Source: Nitrospira sp.
Lineage (GTDB): Bacteria; Nitrospirota; Nitrospiria; Nitrospirales; Nitrospiraceae
DNA: 64,000 nucleotides
NCBI GenBank assembly: GCA_005116745.1
Contig: SWDS01000009.1
Coordinates: 249,509-313,508, forward strand
Direction of reading: 5' to 3'
Below, one piece after another: positions 9,397-23,473 of the stretch (its first letter is position 1; each line of letters opens with the position of its first letter). Position numbers and translations under genes: made by a program. The notes under the pieces were generated by a model, which saw only the letters and a list, made by a program, of their open reading frames with translations, was not told where the DNA came from and searched no databases.

Positions 9397-10332
9397 ATGA
9401 AGAAGGAAGAGAAAGTTACGGCAGTGGCGGAGTTGACCGAAAAATTCGGTCGCGCCCGGCTGGCTATCCTGACGGAATGCGTCGGACTTCCGGTCAACCA
9501 GGTCACCGAGTTGCGCAAGCAGCTCCGCGGGACAAAGGCAGAATATCGAATCGTGAAGAATACGCTCGCGGCGCGTGCCGCCGAGGGGACGGTCTTGGCC
9601 GGACTCACGGTTCATCTCAAGGGACCGACCGGAGTCGTCATCGGGTACGACGATCCGGTGTTGCCAACCAAGGTGTTGAGGGACTTCATCAGTGCTGAAA
9701 AGCGGGACCAGAAGATTCGCATCACGGCCGGGGTGCTGGAAGGCAAGATTCTCCAGCCAGCTGAACTGGCAGCCGTTGCGAAACTGCCGAAGAAGGAAGT
9801 GCTGATTGCGATGTTGCTGTCGGCCATGCAGGGACCGATTCGTGGGGTCGTCTATACGTTGAGTGCAGTCTTGTCAAAGTTTGTACGAGTCATTGCAGCC
9901 ATTCAGGATAAACGGAAAGGAGAAGGGGACATGCCAGCTACAGAGGGAAAGTTATCACAAGAGGAATTGATTAAGGCAATCGAAGGAATGAGCGTGCTCG
10001 ACCTGGCCGAGTTGGTGAAAGGGTTGGAGACGCGGTTTGGTGTGACAGCGGCGGCTCCGGTTGCCATGGCAGCGGCGCCAGCTGCAGGTGGTGGGGCGGC
10101 GGCTCCTGCTGAAGAGCAGACGGCCTTCGATGTCATTCTCGCGTCGGTGCCGGCAGACAAGAAGATCCAAATCATCAAGGTGGTTCGCGAGTTGACGAGT
10201 CTTGGCTTGAAGGAAGCCAAGGATCTTGTGGAGGGCGCACCGAAGCCAGTTAAGACTGGGGTGGCTAAGGAAGAAGCTGACACGATGAAGAAGAAGCTCG
10301 AAGAAAGCGGTGCGAAGGTCGAAGTCAAGTAA
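9397..10332 (+). CDS. rplJ: 50S ribosomal protein L10, open in frame into L7/L12
   Basis: Residues 1 to about 175 are a complete L10, the stalk base that holds L7/L12 dimers ([15 protein letters not shown] at the start, [11 protein letters not shown], and the C-terminal helix [14 protein letters not shown]). There is no stop codon. The frame continues through the rplL ribosome binding site into the rplL start at 9931 and on to the L7/L12 stop, predicting a 311-residue fusion. A normal L10 is 165-180 residues. Several linker codons, such as AAA at 9916, are one substitution from a stop, so recent loss of the stop is possible. A base error is also possible and should be excluded first. Confidence 0.85.
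   Translation: MKKEEKVTAVAELTEKFGRARLAILTECVGLPVNQVTELRKQLRGTKAEYRIVKNTLAARAAEGTVLAGLTVHLKGPTGVVIGYDDPVLPTKVLRDFISAEKRDQKIRITAGVLEGKILQPAELAAVAKLPKKEVLIAMLLSAMQGPIRGVVYTLSAVLSKFVRVIAAIQDKRKGEGDMPATEGKLSQEELIKAIEGMSVLDLAELVKGLETRFGVTAAAPVAMAAAPAAGGGAAAPAEEQTAFDVILASVPADKKIQIIKVVRELTSLGLKEAKDLVEGAPKPVKTGVAKEEADTMKKKLEESGAKVEVK
9931..10332 (+). CDS. rplL: 50S ribosomal protein L7/L12 (internal start in the rplJ frame)
   Basis: From ATG 9931 a 133-residue L7/L12 can be made. It has an N-terminal dimerisation and L10-binding domain ([23 protein letters not shown]), an Ala/Gly/Pro-rich hinge, and a C-terminal domain that recruits translation GTPases ([20 protein letters not shown]). A strong ribosome binding site, AAAGGAGAAGGGG, lies just before this ATG. 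That argues that free L7/L12 is still produced, which the ribosome needs in four to six copies per L10. It shares frame and stop with the longer rplJ reading. Confidence 0.93.
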   Translation: MPATEGKLSQEELIKAIEGMSVLDLAELVKGLETRFGVTAAAPVAMAAAPAAGGGAAAPAEEQTAFDVILASVPADKKIQIIKVVRELTSLGLKEAKDLVEGAPKPVKTGVAKEEADTMKKKLEESGAKVEVK

Positions 10333-10457
10333 GGAACCGAGTTCGTCATAGTTGCGGCTGTTCTGGTGTTCGCCGAAGGCGGAGGGCTCTCGATGTTACG
10401 GGAATCTGTCGTCAGTGGTGACTGCTGTTCACCGCCAACCAGCGTGGAGGAGTAGGC

Positions 10458-13400
10458 ATGTCCGAAACGACTCTGCAGGAGTTCGTCGAGCGGAAAGATT
10501 TTTCTCGCATTCGAACCAATATCGATATTCCGGATCTGATCGAAATACAGAAGCGCTCCTACGAAGAGTTTTTGCAGTTTGAGGTCGAATCGGAGCGCCG
10601 GAAGGATCATGGATTGCAGGCGGCGTTGGCCAGCGTGTTTCCGATTCCAGATTATAACAACACGGCCGTGCTCGAATTTTCGAGTTATACCTTAGGGACG
10701 CCAAAGTACGACGAGCGAGAATGTCTTGAGCAGGGTATGACCTACGCGGTTCCGTTGAAGCTGCGTGTCCGCCTGGTGGTGTTAGATAAAGAAGATAAGG
10801 GTCCGCGCAAGAAAGTGCTCGATGTGCGCGAGCAAGAAGTCTATGTCGGGGAATTGCCGCTCATGACCGAGCGCGGGACATTTATCGTCAACGGGACCGA
10901 GCGCGTCGTCGTCAGTCAGCTGCATCGGTCGCCGGGCGCGTCGTTTACGCATGATAAGGGCAGGACTCATGCGAGCGGCAAGGTGTTGTATTCGGCCCGC
11001 ATTATTCCGTATCGGGGCTCATGGCTCGATTTTGAGTTCGATGCCAGGGATATTCTGTATGTACGAATCGATCGTCGTCGGAAAATGCCGACTACTATTC
11101 TGTTGAAGGCCTTCGGTTTTTCGAGCGACGACTTGCTGAAGATGTACTACCCTGTCGAAGACATTCGCGTGTCCCAGGGGAAGATGTTCCGCAAGCTGGA
11201 TCCGGAAATCCACCATGGACTTCGCTGCTCCGCTGAAGTGACGGATAAGAGTGGTAAGGAGATCTTGGTGCGAGAGGGGGCCAGGCTGACGAAGGGGATG
11301 ATTGCCAAGCTGAAGACTTCTGGAGTCAAGGAGATTCCCTTGTTGCCTGCGGAGTTGGTGGGGCGTGCCACCCTTACGGAATTAGTCGACTCGAAGAAGA
11401 ACGTGTTGGCGGAGAAAAATCAGCGATTGACTGCCGAGATCGTGGAGCAGATCACTGAAAGCGATGTTGAGGAATTTAAGGTCATTTATCTGGATATGGC
11501 AACCGCTACGCCGGTCATTCTTGATACCTTGTTGATGGAGAAGATCGGGTCAAAAGAAGAAGCGATGGTCGAAATATACCGTCGCCTCCGTCCCGGTGAG
11601 ACACCATCGGTGGATACAGCCAGAGCCTTATTCGACAATCTCTTTCTGAATTCCAAGCGCTATGATTTGTCTCCGGTCGGTCGGCTCAAGCTCAATAAGA
11701 AACTCGGTTTGGACTTACCGCTCGAGCAGCGTACCTTGACCGCACAGGACATGGTGGAAGTCGTCCGCTATATCGTCAATCTAAAGATTGGCAAAGGGGA
11801 AATCGACGATATTGATCACTTAGGGAATCGCCGGGTGCGATCCGTCGGTGAACTCTTGGAAAATCAATTCCGACTGGGCTTGGTGCGGATGGAGCGGAGC
11901 ATCAAGGAGCGCATGAATCTTCTCGATATGGAAACGGTGCTACCGCACGACTTGATTAATGCTAAGCCGGTTGTCGCGGCCGTCAAGGAGTTCTTCAGCA
12001 GCAGCCAGCTGTCTCAATTCATGGATCAAACGAACCCCCTGGCTGAAATCACACATAAACGGCGTCTGTCCGCTCTTGGCCCAGGAGGGCTCACGAGGGA
12101 ACGGGCTGGGTTCGAAGTTCGAGACGTGCATCCGTCCCACTACAGCCGCATTTGCCCGATTGAGACACCGGAAGGTCCTAACATCGGCTTGATTACATCG
12201 CTGGCCACTTATGCACGGATCAACCAGTTCGGATTCATTGAGGCGCCATATCGGAAGGTCGTCAAGGGACGTGTAACTGATGAAATTGAGTTTCTTTCGG
12301 CGATCGAGGGCGATAAATACATCATCGCCCAAGCCAACTCGAAATTGGATGGGTCGTCCAAGCTGGTATCAGAAACTGTCTCGTGTCGTCACGGTGGAGA
12401 CTTTGTTCTGGCCGGCCCGGATAAGATTGAGTACATGGACGTGTCGCCAAAGCAAGTGGTGAGCGTGGCGACCGCGCTTGTGCCGTTCTTGGAGCATGAC
12501 GACGCCAATCGCGCACTGATGGGTTCCAATATGCAGCGCCAGGCGGTTCCGTTGGTCACATCGGAGGCTCCTCTGGTGGGGACCGGGATGGAAGCGGTGG
12601 TCGCGCGAGATTCTGGGTATGTAATTCAGGCTCGTCGGGCCGGGGTCGTGGAGAGCGTCGATGCTACCCGCATCGTCGTGCGGGCCGATTCGAAGGATGG
12701 GAAGAAGGGGAAGGATTCCGGGCTGGACGTCTATGACTTGATCAAGTTTCAGCGATCGAACCAAAACACCTGTATTACTCAGACGCCAGTGGTTCGGCTT
12801 GGCCAGCCGGTTATGAAGGGGCAAGTGCTTGGAGATGGACCAGCCATTGATCATGGCGAACTCGCGTTGGGTAAGAATGTCCTTGTGGCGTTTATGCCTT
12901 GGGGTGGGTACAACTTCGAGGACGCCATATTGCTCAGTGAAAAACTGGTCCGCGAAGACGCCTTCACGTCGATCCATATCGAAGAGTTCGAGGTGGAAGC
13001 TCGGGATACCAAGCTGGGGAAGGAAGATGTCACGCGAGACATTCCCAATATCGGAGAAGAGGCGCTGAGAAATTTGGACGAGAGCGGGATTATCCGGATC
13101 GGTGCCGAAGTCAAGCCTGGCGATATTTTGGTCGGAAAGGTGACGCCGAAAGGGGAAACCCAGCTGACCCCGGAAGAAAAACTGCTCCGTGCGATCTTCG
13201 GTGAGAAGGCCGGCGATGTGAAGGATACATCGTTGACCGTGCCTCCTGGAGTGGAAGGTATCGTAGTCGACGTCAAGATTTTTTCTCGCAAAGGACTCGA
13301 TAAAGATGAGCGTTCAAAGAGCATTGAGACTGACGATCAGATAAAGCTACAGCGTGATCACCATGAAGAGCTACGGATCATTGATGAGGAAAAAACGAAA

Positions 13401-14414
13401 AAGATTCGCAAGCTCTTGCTGGGGAAGGTTGTTGGACGTGATCTGATGGACCCTGAGAGTGGCGACGTTATCTTGAAGAAGAAGGGTAAGATGACGGCGG
13501 AGATTCTTAAGCGATTGCCAGACGACACGGTGCGTCACATCCTCCTGAGCGATCCTGATGAGCAAAAAGAGCTGGAAGATGTTGAGCGACGGGCGAAAGA
13601 GCAGATTGAAATTCTCCAGACGTTGTACGATGAAAAGGTGGGGCGCTTAAAACGAGGTGATGAACTGCCTCCTGGTGTCATCAAGCTTGTTAAGGTCTAC
13701 GTCGCCATGAAGCGCAAGATCCAGGTCGGAGACAAAATGGCCGGCCGACACGGTAATAAGGGTGTCGTATCTCGAGTGCTACCAGAAGAAGATATGCCCT
13801 ATCTACCGGATGGGACCCCGGTGGAAATCGTATTGAATCCTCTGGGGGTGCCGTCCCGTATGAACGTCGGGCAAATTCTTGAGACTCACCTTGGATGGGC
13901 AGCTAAGGCCTTGGGCATCAAGGTGGCCAGTCCGGTCTTCGATGGCGCGTCCGAGAAGGAAATTAAGGACCTGCTAAAAAAAGCCAAACTGCCGGTGAGC
14001 GGCCAGTCGCCGCTCACCGACGGCAAGACGGGCGAGCCGTTCAGTAGCCCGGTGACGATCGGCTATATGTACGTGCTGAAGCTCCACCATCTGGTGGACG
14101 ACAAGATTCACGCACGGTCGATCGGCCCCTATTCTCTCGTGACTCAACAGCCTCTTGGCGGCAAGGCTCAATTTGGGGGGCAGCGGCTGGGAGAAATGGA
14201 AGTCTGGGCGCTGCAGGCGTATGGGGCGGCATCGACGCTTCAAGAATTCCTGACCGTCAAGTCAGACGATGTGCCGGGTCGGTCTCGCATGTATGAAGCG
14301 ATTGTCAAAGGTGAACCGTTCCTCGAGCCCGGGTTGCCTGAGTCGTTCAATGTGTTGGTGAAGGAACTGCAGAGCTTGGGACTCGATATTGAGCTGGTTA
14401 AGACGCAAGACTAA
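10458..14414 (+). CDS. rpoB: DNA-directed RNA polymerase subunit beta
   Basis: A 1318-residue beta subunit of the core RNA polymerase. The rifampicin pocket is intact at about residues 513-560 ([37 protein letters not shown]), as is the C-terminal block with [19 protein letters not shown] that contacts beta-prime. The start follows GGAGGAG. It lies 125 bases after rplL and 46 bases before rpoC. The gap with rplL holds no clear terminator, so it is probably in the rplKAJL-rpoBC transcript. Confidence 0.98.
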   Translation: MSETTLQEFVERKDFSRIRTNIDIPDLIEIQKRSYEEFLQFEVESERRKDHGLQAALASVFPIPDYNNTAVLEFSSYTLGTPKYDERECLEQGMTYAVPLKLRVRLVVLDKEDKGPRKKVLDVREQEVYVGELPLMTERGTFIVNGTERVVVSQLHRSPGASFTHDKGRTHASGKVLYSARIIPYRGSWLDFEFDARDILYVRIDRRRKMPTTILLKAFGFSSDDLLKMYYPVEDIRVSQGKMFRKLDPEIHHGLRCSAEVTDKSGKEILVREGARLTKGMIAKLKTSGVKEIPLLPAELVGRATLTELVDSKKNVLAEKNQRLTAEIVEQITESDVEEFKVIYLDMATATPVILDTLLMEKIGSKEEAMVEIYRRLRPGETPSVDTARALFDNLFLNSKRYDLSPVGRLKLNKKLGLDLPLEQRTLTAQDMVEVVRYIVNLKIGKGEIDDIDHLGNRRVRSVGELLENQFRLGLVRMERSIKERMNLLDMETVLPHDLINAKPVVAAVKEFFSSSQLSQFMDQTNPLAEITHKRRLSALGPGGLTRERAGFEVRDVHPSHYSRICPIETPEGPNIGLITSLATYARINQFGFIEAPYRKVVKGRVTDEIEFLSAIEGDKYIIAQANSKLDGSSKLVSETVSCRHGGDFVLAGPDKIEYMDVSPKQVVSVATALVPFLEHDDANRALMGSNMQRQAVPLVTSEAPLVGTGMEAVVARDSGYVIQARRAGVVESVDATRIVVRADSKDGKKGKDSGLDVYDLIKFQRSNQNTCITQTPVVRLGQPVMKGQVLGDGPAIDHGELALGKNVLVAFMPWGGYNFEDAILLSEKLVREDAFTSIHIEEFEVEARDTKLGKEDVTRDIPNIGEEALRNLDESGIIRIGAEVKPGDILVGKVTPKGETQLTPEEKLLRAIFGEKAGDVKDTSLTVPPGVEGIVVDVKIFSRKGLDKDERSKSIETDDQIKLQRDHHEELRIIDEEKTKKIRKLLLGKVVGRDLMDPESGDVILKKKGKMTAEILKRLPDDTVRHILLSDPDEQKELEDVERRAKEQIEILQTLYDEKVGRLKRGDELPPGVIKLVKVYVAMKRKIQVGDKMAGRHGNKGVVSRVLPEEDMPYLPDGTPVEIVLNPLGVPSRMNVGQILETHLGWAAKALGIKVASPVFDGASEKEIKDLLKKAKLPVSGQSPLTDGKTGEPFSSPVTIGYMYVLKLHHLVDDKIHARSIGPYSLVTQQPLGGKAQFGGQRLGEMEVWALQAYGAASTLQEFLTVKSDDVPGRSRMYEAIVKGEPFLEPGLPESFNVLVKELQSLGLDIELVKTQD

Positions 14415-14460
14415 CCGCTTGTGTGCCGGCTGAAGACCGGTATCAGAGGAGGTCACTACC

Positions 14461-17400
14461 TTGGAAGGCGTATATACACTGTTTGAAAAGCAACGGGATT
14501 CTGTGTCGTTTGATGCGATGCGGATTCGCATCGCATCGCCCGAGAAGATCCGATCTTGGTCGTATGGTGAAGTCAAGAAACCGGAAACGATCAACTATCG
14601 GTCATTCAAGCCGGAAAAAGACGGGCTGTTTTGTGCCAAGATCTTCGGTCCTACCAAGGATTGGGAGTGCAATTGCGGGAAATATAAACGCATGAAGCAC
14701 CGCGGCATCGTGTGCGACAAATGCGGCGTTGAGGTGATCCAGTCGAAGGTTCGACGTGAGCGGATGGGCCATATCGAATTGGCTGCGCCTGTCGCCCATA
14801 TTTGGTTTCTGAAGGGTGTTCCGAGTCGGATTGGAACCCTGCTTGATATGAGCCTCAAGCAGCTCGAGAAAATTCTCTATTTTGAGAGTTATGTCTGTGT
14901 GGACCCAGGCTCAACCGACTTAGGGGAAAAAGAGTTGGTGCCGGAAGATAAGCTGCGGACCCTTGTATCTGAGTTCGGGTCGAGCGGGTTTAAAGTTGGA
15001 ATCGGTGCAGAGGCTATCCGTGACTTATTGAGGAAGATCGATATTAATGCGCTGTGGGATGAATTGCAGGTGAAGTCAAAAGCGTCGACATCGGCAGCCA
15101 TGAAGAAGAAGTATGCCAAGCGCTTAAAGGTGCTGGAGGCGTTTCGTAAGTCTGGGAATAAGCCGGAATGGATGATCATGGATGTCATTCCAGTCCTGCC
15201 GCCGGAGTTGCGTCCCTTGGTTCCGCTTGATGGAGGCCGATTTGCCACATCTGATCTGAATGACCTCTACCGTCGTGTGATCAATCGAAATAATCGGTTG
15301 AAACGATTGATGGAGTTGAAGGCGCCAGGCGTCATCATCAGGAACGAGATGCGGATGCTGCAGGAAGCTGTGGATGCGCTCTTCGATAATGGTCGCCGAG
15401 GGCGCGCGATTCGTGGTCCAAACAAGCGTCCGCTGAAATCGTTGAGCGACATGCTGAAGGGAAAGCAAGGACGGTTCCGACAGAATCTACTCGGGAAGCG
15501 TGTGGATTACTCTGGTCGTACCGTCATCGTTGTCGGTCCTGAACTGCGTCTGCACCAATGTGGTTTACCGAAGAAGATGGCGCTTGAGTTGTTCAAGCCG
15601 TTCATTTTCCACAAGTTGGAAGCACGAGGTGCGGCTACTACTATCAAGAGTGCCAAGCGGTTAGTTGAAAAAGAACGGCCAGAGGTTTGGGACGTATTGG
15701 ACGAAGTGATTCGCGAGCACCCTGTACTGCTGAATCGTGCCCCGACGCTCCATCGGTTGGGCATCCAGGCCTTCGATCCTGTGTTAGTTGAGGGTAAGGC
15801 GATCCGGTTGCATCCGCTCGTCTGTGCCGCGTTCAATGCGGACTTCGATGGAGATCAGATGGCGGTGCACGTCCCGCTATCCGTTGAAGCGCAGGTTGAA
15901 GCACGGGTTCTCATGATGTCCATCAACAACATTCTTTCTCCGGCCAATGGTAAGCCGATTGCGGTGCCGTCGCAGGATATGGTGTTGGGCTGCTATTGGT
16001 TGACGAAAGAGCGGGTGGGCGCAAAGGGCGAGGGGAAGGTGTTTGGGTCCCCTGAAGAAGTTCGGATTGCCTTTGACGCGAGAGAAATGGAAGAGCATGC
16101 GCGGATTAAGGTGCGTCTTGAGGGTTCGCTGGTGCAGACAACTGTTGGTCGTGTCTTGCTGTCAGAAATCCTTCCGCAAGGTTTACCGTTCGCCAATGCG
16201 AACAAGCTCATGACCAAAAAGGAGATGACGAAACTCATTGATTCGGTCTATCGACAGACTGGTCATCGAGACACCGTCGAGTTTCTGGATAAGATCAAAG
16301 ATCTTGGCTTTACCTATGCGACGAGAGCCGGTTTGTCGATCTGTGTCGACAATATGCACATTCCGAGTAAGAAGGAAGAACTTATTGGGAAGGCGCAGCG
16401 CGAAGTGATCGAGATCGAGAAGCAGTATTCAGAGGGGTTGATCACGAACGGCGAACGGTACAACAAGGTAATCGACATTTGGGCACACGTCACTGAGCAG
16501 GTTGCCAACGAGATGATGAAGGAACTCGGCGCCGGGGGTGATCCGGCCAAAGCCGAATCGTTCAACCCAATCTTTATGATGGCGGATTCTGGTGCTCGTG
16601 GTAGTTCGCAACAGATTCGGCAGTTGGGTGGTATGCGTGGATTGATGGCCAAGCCATCCGGTGAGATCATTGAAACGCCGATCACCGCTAACTTCCGTGA
16701 AGGCTTGACGGTGTTGCAGTACTTCATCTCCACTCACGGTGCTCGTAAGGGGCTTGCCGATACGGCATTGAAGACCGCCAATTCAGGGTACCTCACTCGG
16801 AGATTGGTCGATATTGCTCAAGACGTCATTATTAATGAGCTTGATTGTGGCACGCGAGACGGCATTACTGTCAGTCCGTTGGTCGAAGGTGGTGAAATTA
16901 TCCAGCCGTTGGAGGAACGCGTTCTTGGTCGTTTGGCGGCAGAGGATATTCGTGACCCCGTCACCGGGGAAATTATTGTGTCTTGGAATGAAGAAATCAA
17001 TGAAGAGCTCACGAAGTTGATCGTTGAGGCGGGCGTTGACCGTGTGAAGATTCGGTCCGTGCTGACCTGTCAATCTCCCCGTGGTGTCTGTCGTGCCTGT
17101 TACGGTCGAGATCTGGCTCGAGGGCGTCTGGTGGAAAAGGGAGAGCCGGTCGGTGTCATCGCAGCGCAATCAATCGGCGAACCGGGCACGCAGTTGACGA
17201 TGCGGACCTTTCACATCGGCGGCACGGCCAGTAAGGTCGTCGAGCAGACCGTGCTTGAGGCGAAACATGCCGGGCGCATTAAGTTCATGAGCTTCGATGC
17301 CAAAAAGAACGCCGACATTCACAATGGTGGTATTGCGGTGCGAAATAAAGATGGTGAATGGGTCGTGATGAATCGTAATACGAAGATTGCGATTGTTGAT

Positions 17401-18639
17401 GATAGTGGACGAGAGCGTGAAAAGTACCCCGTGGTGTATGGGGCTAAGATCAAGATTAAAGATGGTGACCCAGTTGTCGCTGGCCAGAAATTGGTCGAGT
17501 GGGATCCGTACTCTCTGACTATTCTGACGGAAGTGGGTGGGAGAGTGGCGTACGGTGATATTGTCGAAGGTGTCACGATGAAGGACGAGTTCGATGAAGT
17601 AACCGGCTTGTCGCGTAAGGTTATCATTGAACATGCCGGCCAGACACTTCGTCCTCGCGTGTCGATTAAAGACGATAGTGGGAAAACGGCCAAAGCAACC
17701 GGTGGATCTAGCGCGGTAGCCAGGTACTTATTACCGGTCGGAGCCCATATCTTTGTCGAAAAAGGGGCCACTGTGCATCCCGGTGATGTCTTGGCAAAGA
17801 TTCCTCGTGAGACGACGAAGACTAAGGACATTACGGGCGGCCTTCCGCGCGTGGTGGAGCTTTTCGAGGCGAGGAAGCCAAAAGAACAGGCGGTCATCAC
17901 TGAGATCGATGGAGAGGTCTCCTACGGTGGGTTCGTCAAAGGCCAGCGCAAGGTTCTCGTCGACAATAAGATGGGTGATGTGAAGGAATATTTTATTCCT
18001 AAGGGCAAGCACGTGAACGTTCATGAAGGTGACTGGGTTCGGGCTGGAGAGCCGTTGATGGACGGCTCGGCGAATCCTCATGATATTCTTGATGTGTTGG
18101 GTCCAAATGAATTGCAGAAGTACCTCGTGGATGAGGTACAGGACGTATATCGATTACAAGGCGTTTCGATTAACGACAAACATATCGAGATCATCGTGCG
18201 GCAAATGCTGCGTAAGGTACGGATTGAAGATCCGGGAGATACTCAGTTTTTGCCAGCCAGTCAAGTCAGCAAGAGTCTCTTCGAAAAAGAAAATGAGCGA
18301 GTGCTCGCTAATGGCGGCACGCCTGCTCTGGGCAAGCCTGTCTTGCTTGGGATTACCAAGGCGGCCCTCACGACCGATAGCTTTATTTCTGCGGCATCGT
18401 TCCAGGAAACTACACGCGTACTCACTGAAGCCGCCATCAATGGACGCGAGGATAAGTTATTGGGCTTGAAGGAAAATGTCATTGTAGGTCGGTTGATTCC
18501 TGCAGGGTCAGGGTTTGAAGAGTACCGCGATACGTTTGTCATCAGTGAAAAGCCTGAGGTAATACCTGTAGGTGTTACAACTGCAGTATCATCTGGTGCA
18601 GCAGTTCCGGCGGTTTCTGGGGAAGGTGCTCGGTCTTAG
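14461..18639 (+). CDS. rpoC: DNA-directed RNA polymerase subunit beta-prime
   Basis: A 1392-residue subunit carrying the catalytic centre. The start is TTG at 14461 after AGAGGAGGT; no ATG in this frame fits better. The N-terminal zinc ribbon (CNCGKY, CDKCG) and the Mg-binding NADFDGD loop at residues 459-465 are present. The trigger-loop and bridge-helix regions look whole, and a second Cys cluster ([13 protein letters not shown]) is kept. The C-terminal tail after about residue 1370 is Ala/Val/Ser-rich and less conserved. It ends the rpl-rpo operon. Confidence 0.98.
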   Translation: MEGVYTLFEKQRDSVSFDAMRIRIASPEKIRSWSYGEVKKPETINYRSFKPEKDGLFCAKIFGPTKDWECNCGKYKRMKHRGIVCDKCGVEVIQSKVRRERMGHIELAAPVAHIWFLKGVPSRIGTLLDMSLKQLEKILYFESYVCVDPGSTDLGEKELVPEDKLRTLVSEFGSSGFKVGIGAEAIRDLLRKIDINALWDELQVKSKASTSAAMKKKYAKRLKVLEAFRKSGNKPEWMIMDVIPVLPPELRPLVPLDGGRFATSDLNDLYRRVINRNNRLKRLMELKAPGVIIRNEMRMLQEAVDALFDNGRRGRAIRGPNKRPLKSLSDMLKGKQGRFRQNLLGKRVDYSGRTVIVVGPELRLHQCGLPKKMALELFKPFIFHKLEARGAATTIKSAKRLVEKERPEVWDVLDEVIREHPVLLNRAPTLHRLGIQAFDPVLVEGKAIRLHPLVCAAFNADFDGDQMAVHVPLSVEAQVEARVLMMSINNILSPANGKPIAVPSQDMVLGCYWLTKERVGAKGEGKVFGSPEEVRIAFDAREMEEHARIKVRLEGSLVQTTVGRVLLSEILPQGLPFANANKLMTKKEMTKLIDSVYRQTGHRDTVEFLDKIKDLGFTYATRAGLSICVDNMHIPSKKEELIGKAQREVIEIEKQYSEGLITNGERYNKVIDIWAHVTEQVANEMMKELGAGGDPAKAESFNPIFMMADSGARGSSQQIRQLGGMRGLMAKPSGEIIETPITANFREGLTVLQYFISTHGARKGLADTALKTANSGYLTRRLVDIAQDVIINELDCGTRDGITVSPLVEGGEIIQPLEERVLGRLAAEDIRDPVTGEIIVSWNEEINEELTKLIVEAGVDRVKIRSVLTCQSPRGVCRACYGRDLARGRLVEKGEPVGVIAAQSIGEPGTQLTMRTFHIGGTASKVVEQTVLEAKHAGRIKFMSFDAKKNADIHNGGIAVRNKDGEWVVMNRNTKIAIVDDSGREREKYPVVYGAKIKIKDGDPVVAGQKLVEWDPYSLTILTEVGGRVAYGDIVEGVTMKDEFDEVTGLSRKVIIEHAGQTLRPRVSIKDDSGKTAKATGGSSAVARYLLPVGAHIFVEKGATVHPGDVLAKIPRETTKTKDITGGLPRVVELFEARKPKEQAVITEIDGEVSYGGFVKGQRKVLVDNKMGDVKEYFIPKGKHVNVHEGDWVRAGEPLMDGSANPHDILDVLGPNELQKYLVDEVQDVYRLQGVSINDKHIEIIVRQMLRKVRIEDPGDTQFLPASQVSKSLFEKENERVLANGGTPALGKPVLLGITKAALTTDSFISAASFQETTRVLTEAAINGREDKLLGLKENVIVGRLIPAGSGFEEYRDTFVISEKPEVIPVGVTTAVSSGAAVPAVSGEGARS

Positions 18640-18660
18640 TGCGTGATGGATACTGCCTAC

Positions 18661-18689
18661 TTGACAGTAGGACTTTACGTCACTATAAT
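18661..18689 (+). promoter_or_regulatory. Consensus sigma-70 promoter of the str-S10 gene block
   Basis: Both boxes are perfect: TTGACA (18661-18666), a 17-base spacer, TATAAT (18684-18689). It starts 22 bases after the rpoC stop and would fire about 50 bases before rpsL. CCTAC and GTAGG flank the -35 box as a short inverted repeat. This is the strongest promoter seen in the window. Confidence 0.88.
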
Positions 18690-18746
18690 CCGGCGGCTCT
18701 GCACTTGACGGTTGGTGCTTGTTTCATTTGAAAGGGTTTGAACGCG

Positions 18747-19118
18747 ATGCCGACGATCAATCAGCTGGTTCGGAAAGGGAGGATCTTCGTGAAGGCAAAG
18801 ACTAAAAGTCCTGCCCTGAAGTCCTGTCCGCAGAAAAGAGGCGTGTGCCTTCGTGTATACACAACAACGCCGAAGAAGCCGAACTCAGCATTGCGAAAAG
18901 TTGCGCGTGTGCGCCTTACGAACGGTATGGAGGTCACGACGTATATACCTGGCGTAGGGCACAATCTTCAGGAGCATTCTATTGTGCTTGTGCGTGGAGG
19001 TCGAGTTAAGGATTTGCCCGGCGTTCGATACCATTTGGTTCGTGGCGCCTTGGACGCAGTGGGTGTGACTGGAAGAAAGCAGAGCCGCTCGAAGTATGGA
19101 GCAAAGCGGCCTAAGTAG
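18747..19118 (+). CDS. rpsL: 30S ribosomal protein S12
   Basis: A 123-residue decoding-centre protein. I use ATG 18747, giving the standard [12 protein letters not shown] start, not the TTG at 18738. The streptomycin-related loops [19 protein letters not shown] and [14 protein letters not shown] are normal, and both key Lys residues are wild type. It is the first gene after the consensus promoter. Confidence 0.98.
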   Translation: MPTINQLVRKGRIFVKAKTKSPALKSCPQKRGVCLRVYTTTPKKPNSALRKVARVRLTNGMEVTTYIPGVGHNLQEHSIVLVRGGRVKDLPGVRYHLVRGALDAVGVTGRKQSRSKYGAKRPK

Positions 19119-19163
19119 ATTTTGTGAGTTTTGAAAATCATCACACGGATTGGATAGGTTGAT

Positions 19164-19634
19164 ATGCCACGCAGTAGGTTTTTGGGTCAACGAGAAGTGC
19201 TTCCCGATGTGCGGTACCGAGATAAGCTGGTCGGGAAGTTTATTAACGCACTAATGAGTAGCGGAAAGAAGAGTACGACGGAACGAATATGCTATGGCGC
19301 GTTTGATGTTATTCAAGAGAAAACAGGCGGCGACCCGCTGAAAGTATTTAAAGCAGCTGTGGATAATGTGAAGCCGATTGTTGAGGTCAAGTCTCGTCGA
19401 GTAGGGGGTGCCTCCTATCAGGTTCCAGTCGAAATTAGGCCTGCACGTCGAGTGTCGTTGGCGCTTCGTTGGTTATCGCAGTATGCCCGTACGCGCGGTG
19501 GCAAGAGTATGCGTGAAAAGCTTGCCGCTGAGCTGATGGATGCATCGAATAATACAGGGGCTGCGGTCAAGAAGCGGGAAGATGTGCATCGGATGGCAGA
19601 GGCCAATAAAGCATTCGCCCATTATCGCTGGTAG
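19164..19634 (+). CDS. rpsG: 30S ribosomal protein S7
   Basis: A 156-residue protein that nucleates 30S head assembly. The start [15 protein letters not shown], the [12 protein letters not shown] segment and the C-terminal [11 protein letters not shown] are typical. The length matches the family. fusA follows 125 bases later. Confidence 0.98.
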   Translation: MPRSRFLGQREVLPDVRYRDKLVGKFINALMSSGKKSTTERICYGAFDVIQEKTGGDPLKVFKAAVDNVKPIVEVKSRRVGGASYQVPVEIRPARRVSLALRWLSQYARTRGGKSMREKLAAELMDASNNTGAAVKKREDVHRMAEANKAFAHYRW

Positions 19635-19759
19635 TGTCATTTCTGTGCTGCAGTTGAGCCGTGCTGCGATCTGCAGACTCTGGCTAGCTTGTATCGCAGT
19701 GGTATTTCTTGGCTTGACTTGCGGCACTCGTTTTTTTTCGAGAGAGTTAGGGAGTTAAA

Positions 19760-21829
19760 TTGGCTCGTCAGACATCGTTAGGGCAAACGCGGAATATCGG
19801 TATCATGGCCCATATTGATGCCGGTAAGACTACGACCACGGAGCGCATTCTCTATTATACCGGCATGACTCATAAGCTGGGTGAGGTCCATGAGGGTGCG
19901 GCCACGATGGATTGGATGGAGCAAGAGCGTGAGCGAGGCATTACCATTACGGCCGCCGCAACAACCTGTTTCTGGCGTGATCATCGGATCAATATTATTG
20001 ATACCCCTGGGCACGTTGATTTTACAATTGAGGTGGAGCGCTCCTTGCGTGTGCTTGATGGGGCGGTAGCAGCGTTTGATTCTGTTCAGGGTGTTGAGCC
20101 TCAGTCTGAAACGGTTTGGCGTCAAGCTGATAAGTATCATGTCCCTCGTATCGCCTTCATGAATAAGATGGATCGTATCGGTGCGGATTTCTACGGAAGT
20201 GTCCAGTCCATCATTGATCGACTGGGGGCTATGCCGGTTCCGATCCAGATTCCAATCGGGCGTGAAGCAGAATTTCGAGGATCGATAGATCTGGTAAGGA
20301 TGAAGGGGTTCTTCTACGACGACGAAACATTGGGTGCGAAGTATAAGGTCGATGAAATTCCTGATGATCTTCTCGCTCAGGCGAAAGAGTACCGAGAGAA
20401 AATGCTCGATGCGGTGGCAGAGTTTGATGATCAGGTGATGGAGAAATATTTAAGCGGCCATCCATTGACAGAAGAAGAGGTCATGCGCGCGATCCGAGCT
20501 GGCGTTATCTCGATGAAGATTACTCCAGTATTGTGCGGGTCGGCGTTTAAGAACAAGGGTGTTCAGCAATTGTTGGATGCCGTAGTTGACTACTTGCCGT
20601 CTCCGCTAGATGTCCCTCCGGTCATGGGGGTGGATCCGAATAGCAGTAAGGAAGTCGAGCGAAAGTCTGATGACAGTGCTCCATTTGCAGCGTTGGCGTT
20701 CAAAATCATGTCGGACCCATTCGCCGGACAGTTGACATTTTTTCGTGTCTATTCTGGAACGCTGAAAACTGGTACACCAGTCTTGAATGTGACTAAGGGC
20801 ACAAAGGACAGAATTGGGCGTCTTCTAAAGATGCATGCCAATAAGCGAGAAGAAATCGATGAGGTGTACGCAGGAGACATTGCTGCGGCGGTAGGGCTTA
20901 AGGGGGCGACAACAGGAGATACGCTGGCGGATGAAAAACAGCCAGTGCTCCTGGAAGTGATGAAGTTTCCTGAGCCGGTGATCGCGATGGCGATTGAGCC
21001 TAAGACAAAGCCGGATCAGGAGAAGATGGGTTTTGCCCTTCAGAAATTGGCCCAAGAGGATCCCTCTTTCCGTGTGCGGACGGATGAAGAGACCCAGCAG
21101 ACAATCATTGCTGGAATGGGTGAATTGCATCTTGAAATCATCGTCGATCGAATGTTGCGTGAATTTAAAGTTGAAGCAAATGTGGGAAAGCCCGAGGTGG
21201 CATTCCGGGAGACGATAAGGCGGAAGGCTGAGGCTGAATCGAAATATGTTAAACAGACTGGCGGGCGTGGACAGTACGGTCATGTTGTTTTAACAGTTGA
21301 GCCTTCAGAGTCAGGTAAGGGGCTTGAGTTTGTGAATAAGGTTGTGGGCGGAGCAATTCCGAAGGAGTTTGTCCCTGCTATTGAGAAAGGTGTTCGCGAG
21401 CGGATGGAAAGCGGTGTCGTTGCAGGGTATCCGCTTCGGGATGTGAAGGTGACGGTGATTGATGGTTCCTACCACGATGTCGATTCGAATGAAATGGCAT
21501 TTAAGATTGCGGGGTCAATGGGATTTGCTGATGCGTGTAAGAGGGCCGATCCTGTCCTGCTTGAGCCAATCATGAAGGTTGAAGTTTTAGTTCCGCAGGA
21601 ATTCATGGGTGATGTGATTGGTAACTTGAACAGCCGGAGAGGCAAAGTGCAAGGAATGAAAGTCCGGGCTGGTGCTCAAGCTATTGATGCTGCCGTGCCC
21701 TTAATGGAGATGTTTGGCTATGCAACTGATCTCCGGTCTCGTACGCAGGGTCGTGCGACCTATAGCATGGAGTTTGATCGGTATGATCAGGTTCCTAGAA
21801 ATATTGCGGAAGCCATCATCAAGAAATAG
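19760..21829 (+). CDS. fusA: Elongation factor G
   Basis: A 689-residue translocase GTPase. The start is TTG at 19760; the protein begins with [20 protein letters not shown], the normal EF-G N-terminus. The RGITI switch I, DTPGH and NKMD motifs are all canonical, in contrast to the altered switch I of EF-Tu next door. Domains IV and V ([17 protein letters not shown]) are complete. The second tuf starts 27 bases downstream. Confidence 0.98.
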   Translation: MARQTSLGQTRNIGIMAHIDAGKTTTTERILYYTGMTHKLGEVHEGAATMDWMEQERERGITITAAATTCFWRDHRINIIDTPGHVDFTIEVERSLRVLDGAVAAFDSVQGVEPQSETVWRQADKYHVPRIAFMNKMDRIGADFYGSVQSIIDRLGAMPVPIQIPIGREAEFRGSIDLVRMKGFFYDDETLGAKYKVDEIPDDLLAQAKEYREKMLDAVAEFDDQVMEKYLSGHPLTEEEVMRAIRAGVISMKITPVLCGSAFKNKGVQQLLDAVVDYLPSPLDVPPVMGVDPNSSKEVERKSDDSAPFAALAFKIMSDPFAGQLTFFRVYSGTLKTGTPVLNVTKGTKDRIGRLLKMHANKREEIDEVYAGDIAAAVGLKGATTGDTLADEKQPVLLEVMKFPEPVIAMAIEPKTKPDQEKMGFALQKLAQEDPSFRVRTDEETQQTIIAGMGELHLEIIVDRMLREFKVEANVGKPEVAFRETIRRKAEAESKYVKQTGGRGQYGHVVLTVEPSESGKGLEFVNKVVGGAIPKEFVPAIEKGVRERMESGVVAGYPLRDVKVTVIDGSYHDVDSNEMAFKIAGSMGFADACKRADPVLLEPIMKVEVLVPQEFMGDVIGNLNSRRGKVQGMKVRAGAQAIDAAVPLMEMFGYATDLRSRTQGRATYSMEFDRYDQVPRNIAEAIIKK

Positions 21830-21856
21830 CGTGGTGAATTAGGAGGGGGTGGCATT

Positions 21857-23062
<1,206 letters not shown>

Positions 23063-23100
23063 GACGGAACTGTTGGCTTGACAGGTTAGGAGTGAATGAC

Positions 23101-23412
23101 GTGAAAGTCGATCAGCGGATCAGGATAAGATTAAGGGGTTTTGACTACCGAGTGCTGGATCAGTCGGTTACGGAAATTGTTGAGACTGTTCGGCGCAGTG
23201 GAGCTAGGGTAGTGGGGCCAATTCCGCTTCCTACGAGGATTGAAAAGATTACCGTCCAACGGTCGACGCACGCCGATAAGAAATCCCGTGAGCAATTTGA
23301 GATGCGCACACACAAGCGATTGCTCGATATTATGGAGCCAACGCCTGAGACGATGGATTCCTTGATGAAGCTGAATTTGGCGGCGGGAGTAGATGTAGAG
23401 ATAAAGCTATGA
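23101..23412 (+). CDS. rpsJ: 30S ribosomal protein S10
   Basis: A 103-residue head protein that also binds NusG. I choose GTG 23101, which lies 8 bases after AGGAG; the in-frame GTG at 23092 overlaps that ribosome binding site. Typical blocks are [29 protein letters not shown] and THKRLLDI. It begins the S10 section, with no clear promoter between it and tuf. Confidence 0.97.
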   Translation: MKVDQRIRIRLRGFDYRVLDQSVTEIVETVRRSGARVVGPIPLPTRIEKITVQRSTHADKKSREQFEMRTHKRLLDIMEPTPETMDSLMKLNLAAGVDVEIKL

Positions 23413-23473
23413 TGGCGCGTGAGTTTAAGGCTGGATATGATCTTGCTTTTCCTCTCAATTATGCGGTGACTCA

